From positions 682,001 to 746,000 of the forward strand of contig NZ_JAPCZF010000003.1 in assembly GCF_025938095.1 (NCBI RefSeq): DNA of 64,000 nt. Reading direction: 5' to 3'. The number at the start of each line of letters is the position of its first letter. Position 1 is the stretch's first letter. Below are positions 43,780 to 52,444 of the stretch, piece after piece. The notes beneath the pieces were generated by a model. It saw only the letters and a list, made by a program, of their open reading frames with translations, was not told where the DNA came from and did no database searches. The translations under genes and the position numbers were made by a program. This DNA is from Novosphingobium sp. JCM 18896 (GTDB taxonomy: Bacteria; Pseudomonadota; Alphaproteobacteria; Sphingomonadales; Sphingomonadaceae).

Positions 43780-44392
43780 TAGCGGTTAGCGCCTCTAGAT
43801 AGGGGCGCATGATCTTCCACGCGCCACCTGCTTTGGCGCCTTCGGCGATCGCACTCGGTGTTGCCTTTCGCTGTTCGATTGCTGCGCGCAGCCCTTCGAT
43901 GGCGACCGATCGATCCATCAGCTTGGGGTTACGGAACGCGTCAGCCAGCGTTTTTGGGATCGAATAGATGGGCACGTCGATGCCGGCGATCGCATGATGC
44001 TCGATGCCTTCACGTAGATAGCGATCGGTGAAGCGCACGATCCGCAGCGGTGGATAGGATTGCACCGGTGACCAGTCGCTCGGACCGATTGCCATCCAGA
44101 TTTTGCGTGGCATCTGATCGGTCAGGCCATGAAAGGCCAGAGCGGAGGTCAGTGCTATAACGCCTTTGGGGACGCGCGTCGCGGCCGCGGCGAGGATCTG
44201 ATACTCGTCGATGTCCGCGTCGCGGCGCTGATAGAGGCCGCGTGAAATCCGTTCGAGTTCGCCGTCCTCGACCGCGCGCGCAATCGTCTGGGGCCCTATA
44301 CCAACTGAGCGTAGTTCGCTCGCTCGCATCATCGTTTGCCCGGCGAACAGATCGAGAAGCTTGCTGCGTTGCGAGACCGACTCTGGGGGCAT
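43772..44392 (-). CDS. AbiEi-family antitoxin / transcriptional regulator
   Basis: 206 residues from ATG at 44392 (MPPESVSQRSKLLDLF); an in-frame ATG at 44446 would run through the inverted repeat. The N-terminal winged helix is RASELRSVGIGPQTIARAV followed by GELERISRGLYQRR, as in AbiEi_4 proteins. The C-terminal domain (about 80-206) includes GVIALTSALAFHGLTDQ and IYSIPKTLADAFR, both typical. AbiEi proteins repress their own operon and counteract the AbiEii nucleotidyltransferase (type IV toxin-antitoxin, often phage defence). The toxin gene follows with an 8-base overlap but carries a stop codon. Confidence 0.9.
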   Translation of the reverse strand: MPPESVSQRSKLLDLFAGQTMMRASELRSVGIGPQTIARAVEDGELERISRGLYQRRDADIDEYQILAAAATRVPKGVIALTSALAFHGLTDQMPRKIWMAIGPSDWSPVQSYPPLRIVRFTDRYLREGIEHHAIAGIDVPIYSIPKTLADAFRNPKLMDRSVAIEGLRAAIEQRKATPSAIAEGAKAGGAWKIMRPYLEALTANG

Positions 44393-44440
44393 GTGACAAA
44401 ACCTCTGGTGAATTGCGTTTTTATCAGAGGTTTTGTCACA
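44392..44440. promoter_or_regulatory. 16-bp inverted repeat at the abiE promoter
   Basis: TGTGACAAAACCTCTG (44392-44407) and CAGAGGTTTTGTCACA (44425-44440) are perfect inverted copies with a 17-base spacer, immediately upstream of the antitoxin start. AbiEi proteins are known to bind inverted repeats in their own promoter, so this is the likely operator. Confidence 0.8.
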
Positions 44441-44568
44441 AGTCATCCGGAGGCTGGAATATTCCTATGGCGTCCGCCGAACAGGCAGTGAGCGGCCAGA
44501 TCGATCATCCATGCATGATATTCCAAACTAAGTTACAAGGCGCAGGTAGACGAGCGATGGGAGGCTGC

Positions 44569-45180
44569 GTGGTTGCGCTCTATCGATGCCGGACCTCGCT
44601 CCGCGAAGTCGCCGAACTTTTCTCAGCCGTCATCCCTCCATCAGCAGATTGGCACGCCGAGGTCTGGCCAGGGCAAACTGGCCTTGTGATAGTCAAGCAG
44701 GAGGGGCACCGGCTCGCCCTGCCCATGACCTGGGGATTGCCGGCTGGAACCGTTTCTTCTCCTGCTCCGGGGCGTTCGGCGACGACGATTTGGTTTCGTG
44801 AGCTTTGGCCGCGCTTTCAGGCTTTGCTAGCACCAGAGCATCGCTGCGTGATCGTGATCGAGGCATTCGCAAAGCCCGACAGGCACGAGGGGCGAGCCAC
44901 GCGCACCTGGTTCGGCTCCGACGACATCCCGTTGCTCGGCTGGCCAGGAATTTGGCGCAACGGTCCGCAAGGACCCGGTTTCAGTGGCTTCCTCGTCGCT
45001 CCAGGTGAGATCGTCGATCCGCATGACAGCATGCCTGCTCTGCTCGCGCCGGGCGACGCAGCGAATTGGCTCGATAAGGAACTCGTCGAGGCTTCCTTTT
45101 TGGTGAGGAGAAAGCCCTCGGTCGAGGGGATGTACCGGGATCCGACGGAGGAGCCGTGGGTGACACCAAGATCACGATGA
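44569..45180 (+). CDS. SRAP (SOS response-associated peptidase) family protein with altered active site
   Basis: 203 residues from GTG at 44569, which has GGGAGG 4 bases upstream; ATG at 44557 is an alternative. The SRAP/YedK framework is visible: VALYRCRTSLREVAELF at the start, LPMTWGLP, HRCVIVIEAFAKPD, WPGIWRNG and VDPHDSMPALL with the catalytic-type His. Functional SRAPs need Cys at position 2 (MCxLYR) to cross-link abasic sites; here the aligned residue is Val, and the usual Glu of the AFxEP segment is Lys. It may be a non-catalytic DNA-binding paralogue or a decayed gene. Confidence 0.75.
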   Translation: MVALYRCRTSLREVAELFSAVIPPSADWHAEVWPGQTGLVIVKQEGHRLALPMTWGLPAGTVSSPAPGRSATTIWFRELWPRFQALLAPEHRCVIVIEAFAKPDRHEGRATRTWFGSDDIPLLGWPGIWRNGPQGPGFSGFLVAPGEIVDPHDSMPALLAPGDAANWLDKELVEASFLVRRKPSVEGMYRDPTEEPWVTPRSR

Positions 45181-45497
45181 ACTTCCCGCCGCCCGATTGG
45201 GGGAAATTCGGATCATGCCGTCGGCGCGACAGCCGTAGCACCCCCGCGCTAGGTCCACATGCGAGATAGGCGATAGCACGGCTGGGGACGGGCAATTTCG
45301 GGCTCCATCCTGGCTCTGCTCGGTCCGTCGCATCCGCTTGGCGAATTAACTTACAGTTGAGTGTTTTCAGTTAGATCGCTCATATGGGAGGACAATTTCC
45401 GAGCTTTCGGCCTGGAGCCGACAGCGTCGCTAGACGACGCTCGGTTGCGTGTTTCCGCCACGCGCATGTCTTTTCCTGGCGGGGGCGGACATAGCTC
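45181..45497. other. intergenic region, no gene seen
   Basis: 317 bases between the SRAP gene and the six-gene signalling operon. It must hold the operon promoter, but no consensus or repeat stands out. Confidence 0.5.
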
Positions 45498-46979
45498 ATG
45501 GGCTGGGGTCGCCGTCCAACTCGCAACGATAGTGCAAACTGGCACGCCATCGCCGATCGCCTCGATCTGATTTCGGGCGTGGTCACCGATGGCGCGCCGC
45601 AAAAACGTGTCGAAGCCTCTGTCGCCCTGCTCGAGCGCGGAGCCGACAGGGCCGGCGATCGGTCGGTTCAACGCCATTCGGCGACTGGGATGCCGACCCG
45701 CGAGCCCCTGCTTCAACAGATGCGACAGGACGGCAGCGGCGTCCTCGCGATCGTGCGCTTCCTCGATTTCGATAGGCTCTGCGCCTTCGATCCGGCGCTC
45801 GGCGATCTGCTTCTACAGTCCGTTGCCGAGCGTCTTAGGGCCATGCTGCCCCCGCAGCGGCTGCTCGCTCATGTCGATAGGGGACATCTTGCGATCTGGT
45901 TCGGTGCCGGGGCTACCCAATCCCTGGCGGCGAACGAGATGGAAGCCATCGAATATGCTCTCGGGCAATCGCTCCAGATCGGCGAGCGTGAGATCCTGCC
46001 CAGCGTCCACAGCCAGATCGCCGCCGTCTCGGGTGAAGATGCGGAAACGGCTCTTGCGCGAGCCCTGGCGCAGCTCACGGTTTCCGCCAGCGGCATCGGC
46101 CAGCCGAGTGCGACGCAGGCCGCACCCTGCCTGGACCGCGAAGACTTCGCGCTCGAACAGGATCTTCGCTTGGCAATGGCGCGCGGAGAATTGCGCCTTT
46201 GCTACCAGCCGCTGGTCGATGCGGCCAAGGCGCGGGTCTGCGGCGCAGAGGCGCTGATGCGGTGGCAACATCCCCAGCGCGGCGCAGTATCGCCCTCGAT
46301 CTTCGTCCCCGTCATGGAAGCGACCGGGCTCGCGCACGAGTTCGGGCTCTGGGCGCTCAACACCGCCGTTCGCGAAGTCCGCGACTGGGAGGTCAACGGG
46401 CTCGGCGACCTTCGCGTCGCGGTCAACGTCTCTGGTCGCCAGCTCGAACGAGACGATTTCTCGCGGCTCGTCCAGCGCACCCTGCAGCGCCATGCCCTCG
46501 CGCCGAGCGCACTCGAGATCGAGCTGACCGAGGGCGTCGCGATGGTCGACTGCGAGAGGGCGGGGCGTCTATTCTCGGACGTGCGGGCCATGGGCGTGTC
46601 CATCGCCATCGACGACTTCGGCACGGGCTATTCGAGCCTCAGCACGCTCCGCAAGCTCGCATTCGACAAGATCAAGATCGATCGCGAGTTCGTGACCGAG
46701 GTCGATCGTCGTCGTGATAGCCAGGCCATCTGCCAGAGCATCATCGCCCTGGCGCGCGGATTGGGTATCCGCGTTCTTGCCGAAGGCGTCGAGCGGCCAG
46801 AGGAGTTCGCCTGGCTGCGATCGCGTGGCTGCACTCTGTACCAGGGCTACTATTTCTCGCCCCCCCTCGAGGCGAGCGCTTTCGCCGCCTTTGTCGAGGA
46901 CGTTCAAGGGCTGCGTGCGAAGCTCGCCACAGACGCACGTTCGCTCCAGCAAAGCATCTCGAAAAGGCTCTCCGCATGA
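45498..46979 (+). CDS. EAL-domain c-di-GMP phosphodiesterase with degenerate GGDEF
   Basis: 493 residues. The N-terminal half (about 65-205) has a GGDEF fold with the active-site loop replaced by RGHLAIWFG near residue 130, so it cannot make c-di-GMP. The EAL domain (about 215-470) is intact: AEALMRWQHP (~249), NVSGRQL, ELTEGVAM, DDFGTGYSSL (~371), KIDREFV and ALARGLGIRVLAEGVE. It should be a cytoplasmic phosphodiesterase. It is the first gene of a six-gene operon and its stop overlaps the next start by 4 bases. Confidence 0.9.
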   Translation: MGWGRRPTRNDSANWHAIADRLDLISGVVTDGAPQKRVEASVALLERGADRAGDRSVQRHSATGMPTREPLLQQMRQDGSGVLAIVRFLDFDRLCAFDPALGDLLLQSVAERLRAMLPPQRLLAHVDRGHLAIWFGAGATQSLAANEMEAIEYALGQSLQIGEREILPSVHSQIAAVSGEDAETALARALAQLTVSASGIGQPSATQAAPCLDREDFALEQDLRLAMARGELRLCYQPLVDAAKARVCGAEALMRWQHPQRGAVSPSIFVPVMEATGLAHEFGLWALNTAVREVRDWEVNGLGDLRVAVNVSGRQLERDDFSRLVQRTLQRHALAPSALEIELTEGVAMVDCERAGRLFSDVRAMGVSIAIDDFGTGYSSLSTLRKLAFDKIKIDREFVTEVDRRRDSQAICQSIIALARGLGIRVLAEGVERPEEFAWLRSRGCTLYQGYYFSPPLEASAFAAFVEDVQGLRAKLATDARSLQQSISKRLSA

Positions 46980-47713
46980 TAATCCAGGCACATCGTCTGC
47001 GCATCGGCGCCGTGCTTGCGCTCAGCATACTGGCGGCCGCGTGCTCGAATGCGCCGCATCCTCGGTCCGTCGCCTCGCCGCCTGTATCAACCGATCGCGG
47101 CGAGATCGAAGCAATCGCGACCCTTCTCGATCAAGGCGAAACGCGTAAGGCAAAGAAGCGTCTGGCGGCAGCACTAAAGCGTGAGCCTGGCAACGCGAGT
47201 CTCATGCTTCTGCGCGATTCGATGGAACTCGATCCAATCACCCTGCTCGGACCCAACAGCTTTTCCTATTCCGTCCAGCAGGGCGATAGCATTGCCAGCC
47301 TCGCTCAACGGTTCCTCGGCAACCGGCTCAAATCGCATCAGCTGGCGCGCTACAACGGTATTCCAGGTCCCGCAGTCCTGGCTCCAGGGCAGGTCCTCAG
47401 AATTCCGGGGCAGGATCCTCGCGCAGAACCCGTGCGGCGGCCCGAAAGGCGCGCAGATCCGCAACCAGCGGTCGTTCGTCCCAAGCCGAGCTCTCCCGCG
47501 CGGCCGGCTGCGACCGCGCCTGCCGCCGCGGCAAATGCTGCAGCAGCACGCCAGGCGCGCTCCGCGGGCCTTGCCGCTCTCAACGAAGGTAATCCCGCAA
47601 GGGCCGTTGGTCTCCTCTCCCGTGCGGCCTCGCTCGATCCCGGCAATGCCGCGATCGCGAGGGATTTAGCCCGGGCGAGGCGGATTCAAGCAACGGTCAA
47701 GGCTCGCCAATGA
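46976..47713 (+). CDS. LysM/TPR lipoprotein
   Basis: 245 residues. The signal ends in the lipobox ILAAAC, so it is lipid-anchored at about Cys23. A short TPR-like pair at ~40-75 (ALKREPGNASLMLL) precedes a LysM domain at ~92-138 (YSVQQGDSIASLAQRFLG, LARYNGIPGPAVLAPGQVLRIPG), which binds peptidoglycan. A Pro/Ala-rich linker follows, and a second TPR (GLAALNEGNPARAVGLLSRA) ends the protein. It may anchor or sense the cell wall for the kinase encoded next, 55 bases downstream. Confidence 0.88.
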   Translation: MIIQAHRLRIGAVLALSILAAACSNAPHPRSVASPPVSTDRGEIEAIATLLDQGETRKAKKRLAAALKREPGNASLMLLRDSMELDPITLLGPNSFSYSVQQGDSIASLAQRFLGNRLKSHQLARYNGIPGPAVLAPGQVLRIPGQDPRAEPVRRPERRADPQPAVVRPKPSSPARPAATAPAAAANAAAARQARSAGLAALNEGNPARAVGLLSRAASLDPGNAAIARDLARARRIQATVKARQ

Positions 47714-47768
47714 TCATTCTCTTCCTGCAGGCCCGGAGCTCGTGGCCGTCCACTGAGGATACTCCCTC

Positions 47769-49466
47769 ATGATCAAGCTCGCGCGCTACCGCGTCGACAT
47801 GAAAATCGGCGAAGGCGCCATGGCTGACGTCTATCGCGGTTTCGACGAGAGCATCGGCCGGGCCGTTGCGATCAAGGTCCTGAAAGAGGAACTCGCGCGA
47901 GACCCCGAAATCAGCGCCCGCTTCCTGCGCGAGGCGCGAGCGGCAGGGGCGCTCAATCATCCAAACATCGCCACCATCTACGATGTCGGGATCGCGGATG
48001 GCGTGAGCTATATCGCGATGGAGCTCGTCGAAGGCATGCCCCTCGACGCCGTCTTGCAGACGCAAGGACGACTGCCCTACGAGCGCGTTCTGGCGCTTGG
48101 GCAGCAACTCGCATCGGCGCTCGGCTATGCGCACCGCGCCGGTATCGTTCATCGCGACCTGAAACCTTCGAATATCCTGCTCACCGCCGACGGCCGCAGC
48201 GCTAAGCTCCTGGACTTCGGTGTTGCGAGGATCGAGTGCGAGAACGCGCAAGACGCCGATCTCGGGCGCACGCAATTCGGCCAGATGATGGGGACGCCGC
48301 GCTACATGAGCCCCGAGCAGGCGCTCGGAAATCCGGTCGATCACCGTTCGGACCTGTTCTCGCTCGGCGTGGTTCTCTACGAGCTCATCACCGGCAAGGT
48401 CGCATTCCCAGGCAGCACCCTGGCGACGCTGGCGATCAAGATCGCACAGGAACAAGTCGAGCCGATCGAACGCTCGGCCGCCGATTGTCCGCGCGGCATG
48501 AGCTTCATCATCGACAAGCTACTGGCCAAGAAGCCCGAGCATCGCTTTCAGACGGCCGAAGCACTCGGCGAAGCGCTGGCGCGCGAGATCGCCGCACAAG
48601 GCGAGCAGGCGCCCGTCCGGCGCGGCCTGCCACTGCGGCTGAAGCTATTGCTCTTGATGGCGTCCGTAACCGCTTTCGCATTGGCAGGAAGCGTGTTCAC
48701 CGTCCTCGATCGGCAGGAGCACACGCTCCAGCGCATAGCGGTCGCCGCCGGCACGTCGATCTCCGATTTCGTCACGCGCAACAGCGCCGTGATGTTCGCG
48801 GACAATGCCGGGCTCGCTCCCGAGGAACAGGATTGGACCACGCTGCAAGCCTACGTGGCGAGCGCGTCCAAGGATCCTGAAATCAGCAGCATGGTCGTCG
48901 TCGACAACACAGGCACAGTCCGTGCGGCAAGCGACAGTAAATTGATCGGGAAGTCCTATAGCGCGCCGCTTGGCGAAAGCGCGATGGCTGGTCTTGTGAA
49001 TGGGAGCGGACGCGATGCCGCGACACCGCGCGTCACGCTGGTCCCCGATCGCGGAAAAGGCGGCGGGCTCCGATTCGTCCGCCCCGTCCACTATGCGGGC
49101 GCCGATTTCGGCGCGGTGGACATCGTCATGAAACGGGGCGCGCTCGACAAGGCGATCGCCGACACGCGTGACATGCTGGTGCTCCTGTCATTGATCGTGA
49201 TCGGCGTTGTCGCGGCGATCGGCTATCTGAGCGGAGCAATGGTCACGCGGCCCCTGACGCGACTGACCAAGGCGCTGCGCGAGGCTCCTGATTGCGGGTT
49301 CGCGCTGCGAATTTCACACCGGCGCCGGGATGAATTCGCCGCCGCGTTCGATAGTTTCAACACGGCCGCCACGGTCATCGAGCAACAGCTTTCAGAGAGC
49401 GCTTCCGCCGCGGAGGCCGATCTCGCCCTGACCCGCATCGCCCCTCTGACCCGACAAGTCGCCTAG
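47769..49466 (+). CDS. transmembrane Ser/Thr protein kinase with extracytoplasmic sensor and HAMP
   Basis: 565 residues. The kinase domain (about 1-275) has the glycine loop IGEGAMADVYRG, Lys in VAIKVLKEE (~36), the catalytic HRDLKPSN (~128), DFGVAR and GTPRYMSPEQ, all complete. A membrane helix (~287-312) leads to a ~150-residue Cache-like periplasmic domain with VVVDNTGTVRAASD, a second helix (~468-490) and a HAMP domain (~490-545). The order kinase-TM-sensor-TM-HAMP places the sensor after the kinase. With FHA and PP2C genes following, it resembles PpkA of type VI secretion control. Confidence 0.92.
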   Translation: MIKLARYRVDMKIGEGAMADVYRGFDESIGRAVAIKVLKEELARDPEISARFLREARAAGALNHPNIATIYDVGIADGVSYIAMELVEGMPLDAVLQTQGRLPYERVLALGQQLASALGYAHRAGIVHRDLKPSNILLTADGRSAKLLDFGVARIECENAQDADLGRTQFGQMMGTPRYMSPEQALGNPVDHRSDLFSLGVVLYELITGKVAFPGSTLATLAIKIAQEQVEPIERSAADCPRGMSFIIDKLLAKKPEHRFQTAEALGEALAREIAAQGEQAPVRRGLPLRLKLLLLMASVTAFALAGSVFTVLDRQEHTLQRIAVAAGTSISDFVTRNSAVMFADNAGLAPEEQDWTTLQAYVASASKDPEISSMVVVDNTGTVRAASDSKLIGKSYSAPLGESAMAGLVNGSGRDAATPRVTLVPDRGKGGGLRFVRPVHYAGADFGAVDIVMKRGALDKAIADTRDMLVLLSLIVIGVVAAIGYLSGAMVTRPLTRLTKALREAPDCGFALRISHRRRDEFAAAFDSFNTAATVIEQQLSESASAAEADLALTRIAPLTRQVA

Positions 49467-49478
49467 GAGGGCTCCGGG

Positions 49479-50489
49479 ATGTACAAGTTGCAGCTCTTCG
49501 CGGCTTCCGATTCCACCACGGTGATCGATGCGAGGCTGTTCGCGGAAGGCACGATGACGATCGGCCGAGACCCGCGCGCGAACTGGTCGATCAACGATCC
49601 CGAATGTGCGCTCTCGCGGTGGCACTGTGAGCTCTTTGCTCGTCCCGAAGGTCTCGTCGTCCGGGCGATGGGGGCCAACGGCGTCTTTTTCGGCGGTGGC
49701 GGCGAGCGTCTTCCCGAAGGGGACGAGACGGTTCTTCCGCTGCCATGCGAGCTGGAACTCGGAAGCTTCCGCCTCTCCGCCAGTCTCGCGTCGTTCGGAG
49801 CGAGCGAGGTAAATCCCAATCTCACCATGGTCCTGACCCCGCCGGTCGGCGCATCCACCGATGTCCCCTCGGATTGGGAAGACGCCATGCTCGTGCCCGA
49901 AATGGCACGAGGTTCGCTGCTCGAGGCATTCTGTCAGGGGGCCGGCCTCGATTCCTCGCTTCTTTCCGAAGAAGAGCCTGAGGAAATCATGCGCCGCGCG
50001 GGTGCCATCTACCGGCAGATGGTGCTGGGTATCGGTGATCTCATGGTCGAGCGCGCCCGTGCGCGCGGCCACTACGATATGAGCCGCACGACAATCGGAG
50101 GAAGAGGAAACAACCCGTTCAAATGGGCGCCGACGCAGCGGCTCGCGCTCGACCTTCTCCTTACGGGGCCTTCGAGCTTTCTCTCGGGGCCGGCTGCCGT
50201 TCAGGCTTCCTTCCGTGACATCAAGCGTCATCTCGTGGCGAGTTTCGCGGGACTGAAAGGGGCGCTGCGAACGGCCATCGACACTTTCTCTCCTGGCGAG
50301 ATCGAAAGCGCGGCTCCCGAGAAGGGATATTTCCTCAAGCACAGGTCGGTTGGCCAGATGGACGAAGTGCGGCGCCGTCACGACGACCTCAGGGCGCAGC
50401 TCGACGAAGGGCTGCAGGGCTCGCTCGATAGCGCTTTCGTGAGAGCCTACGATGCGGCCGAAGGCGATCTGCGGGAGGGGCAGGCTTGA
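49479..50489 (+). CDS. TagH-like FHA-domain protein
   Basis: 336 residues, starting 12 bases after the kinase stop with AGGAGG upstream. The N-terminal FHA domain (about 5-105) has MTIGRDPRANWSI and LSRWHCEL, the phosphothreonine-binding residues Arg, Ser and His. The C-terminal ~200 residues (LLEAFCQGAGLDSSLL, then WAPTQRLALDLLL, KGYFLKHRSVGQMDEVRRRHDDL) match the domain found in type VI secretion FHA proteins (TagH/Fha). It is the expected target of the upstream kinase. No type VI structural genes are in the window, so its effector is unknown. Confidence 0.85.
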   Translation: MYKLQLFAASDSTTVIDARLFAEGTMTIGRDPRANWSINDPECALSRWHCELFARPEGLVVRAMGANGVFFGGGGERLPEGDETVLPLPCELELGSFRLSASLASFGASEVNPNLTMVLTPPVGASTDVPSDWEDAMLVPEMARGSLLEAFCQGAGLDSSLLSEEEPEEIMRRAGAIYRQMVLGIGDLMVERARARGHYDMSRTTIGGRGNNPFKWAPTQRLALDLLLTGPSSFLSGPAAVQASFRDIKRHLVASFAGLKGALRTAIDTFSPGEIESAAPEKGYFLKHRSVGQMDEVRRRHDDLRAQLDEGLQGSLDSAFVRAYDAAEGDLREGQA

Positions 50490-51313
50490 TCGGCCTCGGT
50501 CTCTTGCGGCGATGGAGCCGCGGGCCGACTCCGGTCGCTTCGGCCATACCCCAGGCGGTCGGTCGGACACATGTCGGTAAGGTTCGCGAGATCAACGAAG
50601 ACCGGTTTCTCGTGCGTTCCGAGCGCGGTCTTTGGGCTGTCGCCGACGGGATGGGCGGGCATTGCGCCGGCGGACAGGCGGCCGACATCGCGATCGATGA
50701 ACTTCGCGCGCTGGCGGATGACGAGCGACCCTTGTCGGACCCTGCTGTCCGCGCCGCACTCGAGCGTGCCAATCAGCGTATCCGCCGCGAACTTTCGAGG
50801 CGGCGCTCCGTATCGGGAACGACGGTTGTCGTCGCTTGGCTCGAGGGGCTACGTCTTTCGGTGTTCTGGGCGGGTGATAGCCGGGCTTACCTTTTCTCCG
50901 GGGAGGGTGCCCGCTGTCTGACCCGTGACCACAGCGTGGTGCAGGAGCTCCTCGATGCCGGCGAAATCGACGCGGAGCAGGCCGGGCGCCATCCTCATGC
51001 CAATCTCGTTACGCGCGCTCTCGGGGCGGATGATCGTCTCGTGCTCGACAAGGTCGATCTCGATCTCGTGATAGGAGACCGTTTCATCCTCTGCTCGGAT
51101 GGAATCTCGCGCTCACTCGACCACTCGGTCACGCCTGGGGGTATTCCCGTTGCACAGTTCGCCGATAGTCTGCTTGCAGATGCCCTGCAGCGCGATGGCA
51201 GCGACAACGCAACGCTCGTTGCGATCGAGGTCGGGTCGGGAAGGGATCTTAGCCAGGAGGATGAACTGAACCGACGCGAAGGCGAGCGCGGGAGGAAGTT
51301 GCGTCATGACTGA
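50486..51313 (+). CDS. PP2C-family Ser/Thr protein phosphatase (PppA-like)
   Basis: 275 residues from a TTG overlapping the FHA stop by 4 bases (TTGA), preceded by GGGAGGGG. All PP2C motifs are present: INEDRFLV, VADGMGGHCAGGQAAD, SGTTVVVAWL, FWAGDSRAYLF, LTRDHSVVQELLDAGEI, LCSDGISRSL and GSDNATLVAIEV, including the metal-binding Asp residues. It should reverse phosphorylation by the upstream kinase in the cytoplasm, as PppA does for PpkA. Its 3' end overlaps the PilZ gene by 8 bases. Confidence 0.92.
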   Translation: MIGLGLLRRWSRGPTPVASAIPQAVGRTHVGKVREINEDRFLVRSERGLWAVADGMGGHCAGGQAADIAIDELRALADDERPLSDPAVRAALERANQRIRRELSRRRSVSGTTVVVAWLEGLRLSVFWAGDSRAYLFSGEGARCLTRDHSVVQELLDAGEIDAEQAGRHPHANLVTRALGADDRLVLDKVDLDLVIGDRFILCSDGISRSLDHSVTPGGIPVAQFADSLLADALQRDGSDNATLVAIEVGSGRDLSQEDELNRREGERGRKLRHD

Positions 51314-51746
51314 GGAAGCGCACAGACCCTCTCCAATTTCGCGGACGAGCGTTGACAACGCTGCGGATCGACGTACCTCGGAACGGTTTCCACTCCTGAT
51401 CGACAGCCGCTGCACGATCGGTGGCGGGCGAACAGCCGATGTCTGGCTCATCGACATCTCCAGAACGGGCTGCCAGGTTTTCAACTATCCCGGGCCGTTC
51501 AGTCCTGGCGCCGGTGTGATCGTATTCGATCGCCATGGCGAAGGTGTGGCTGGAAATGTCGCCTGGGTTTCGGGCACGAAGGCAGGCGTGAAATTCGAGA
51601 TCGTGCTCTCCGACGAGAACTTCGCCCGAATCCAGGAACGCCCTCCGTCCGCTCCCTCCGCAACCGAGGACCTTGATCCGATGGTCGACCAGTTCGGCCG
51701 TGTTCTTGCGCCTCTTTCCTCAAGAGCTTATCGCCGCGCCTCGTGA
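51306..51746 (+). CDS. PilZ-domain c-di-GMP receptor
   Basis: 146 residues. The single PilZ domain (about 20-110) has the c-di-GMP-binding signature: RRTSER with both Arg at ~22-27 and DISRTG (D/N-x-S-x-x-G) at ~50-55, followed by VAWVSGTKAGVKFE. It should bind c-di-GMP and pass the signal on by protein contact. It closes the operon that starts with an EAL phosphodiesterase, so one operon contains both removal and sensing of c-di-GMP. The start overlaps the phosphatase stop. Confidence 0.88.
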   Translation: MTEEAHRPSPISRTSVDNAADRRTSERFPLLIDSRCTIGGGRTADVWLIDISRTGCQVFNYPGPFSPGAGVIVFDRHGEGVAGNVAWVSGTKAGVKFEIVLSDENFARIQERPPSAPSATEDLDPMVDQFGRVLAPLSSRAYRRAS

Positions 51747-51879
51747 TCGCGGTAGTCAGCTGACCGACTGTCTACGAGGATGCTGCGCCCCCTAGTTTCC
51801 CGCAATCTATGCTTGTGGCCAGGAATGCGATCTAGATGCGAGCTGATCATTGCCGAGTTGCTCGCCAGGGCAGGCGCGG

Positions 51880-52182
51880 TCAGCCGCCTTGTCCGGTATG
51901 GCGTAGGCCTACGCCCGTAATGCGATGGTAGCCCCAGCCACAACTTTCGACTTGGCCCTTGGCATAGAGTGAATTGCTACGCGAGCGCGACAGAGCGTTG
52001 TTGACGCGCTGTTCCCAGAGGGCCTCGGATTGGCGTTCTCCGACCTCCCGGTCTGCCGCCGTCAGCGGTAGCAAGGATTTGAGTTTTCGCTTGAGTTCGG
52101 CATTCTTCCAAACGGCACCGTTACTCATGAGGTCCAGGATTGCGCGCTGAATGTCGATCTCGCGGGTCTTCGCGTCGTCCAT
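51880..52182 (-). CDS. Mrr N-terminal-like winged-helix protein
   Basis: 100 residues from ATG at 52182 (MDDAKTREIDIQRAIL), with AGGAGAAAGGA upstream. The layout, a helical ILDLMSNGAVWKNAELKRKL, then LTAADREVGERQSEALWEQR and RVNNALSRSRSNSLY ending in a GWGYHRITGVG wing, matches the Mrr_N winged-helix domain of restriction-related proteins. No nuclease domain is fused, so it is probably a small DNA-binding protein. It has a GGAAC-N17-CGTT promoter 91 bases upstream of the start, indicating general-stress control. Confidence 0.65.
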   Translation of the reverse strand: MDDAKTREIDIQRAILDLMSNGAVWKNAELKRKLKSLLPLTAADREVGERQSEALWEQRVNNALSRSRSNSLYAKGQVESCGWGYHRITGVGLRHTGQGG

Positions 52183-52272
52183 TCGGATCTGTTGTCCTTT
52201 CTCCTGAGGTGCGCATCCACGCCCTTCAGGCCATCCTCGGTCAACCGCTCGCGGCGGCCTTAGTCTTGCTCG

Positions 52273-52298
52273 AACGACGCTAAGCGGCGGGTTGTTCC
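52273..52298 (-). promoter_or_regulatory. EcfG-type general stress promoter for the winged-helix gene
   Basis: On the minus strand GGAAC (52298-52294) and CGTT (52276-52273) are 17 bases apart, an exact match to the alphaproteobacterial EcfG consensus, and are correctly placed upstream of the start at 52182. Confidence 0.7.
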
Positions 52299-52444
52299 GA
52301 CGGCGAGCTATAAGAGCTTCGAGCCTGAACTTGCGCCTACGGCGGGCGGCGTTACCATGGACCTGCTCGCCGCGAGCCAAAGCAAACTCTTGAAAAAGCG
52401 AACCTCTGCGAGCGGTCCAGCATTCTTGCGAGCGAGATGTCTCC

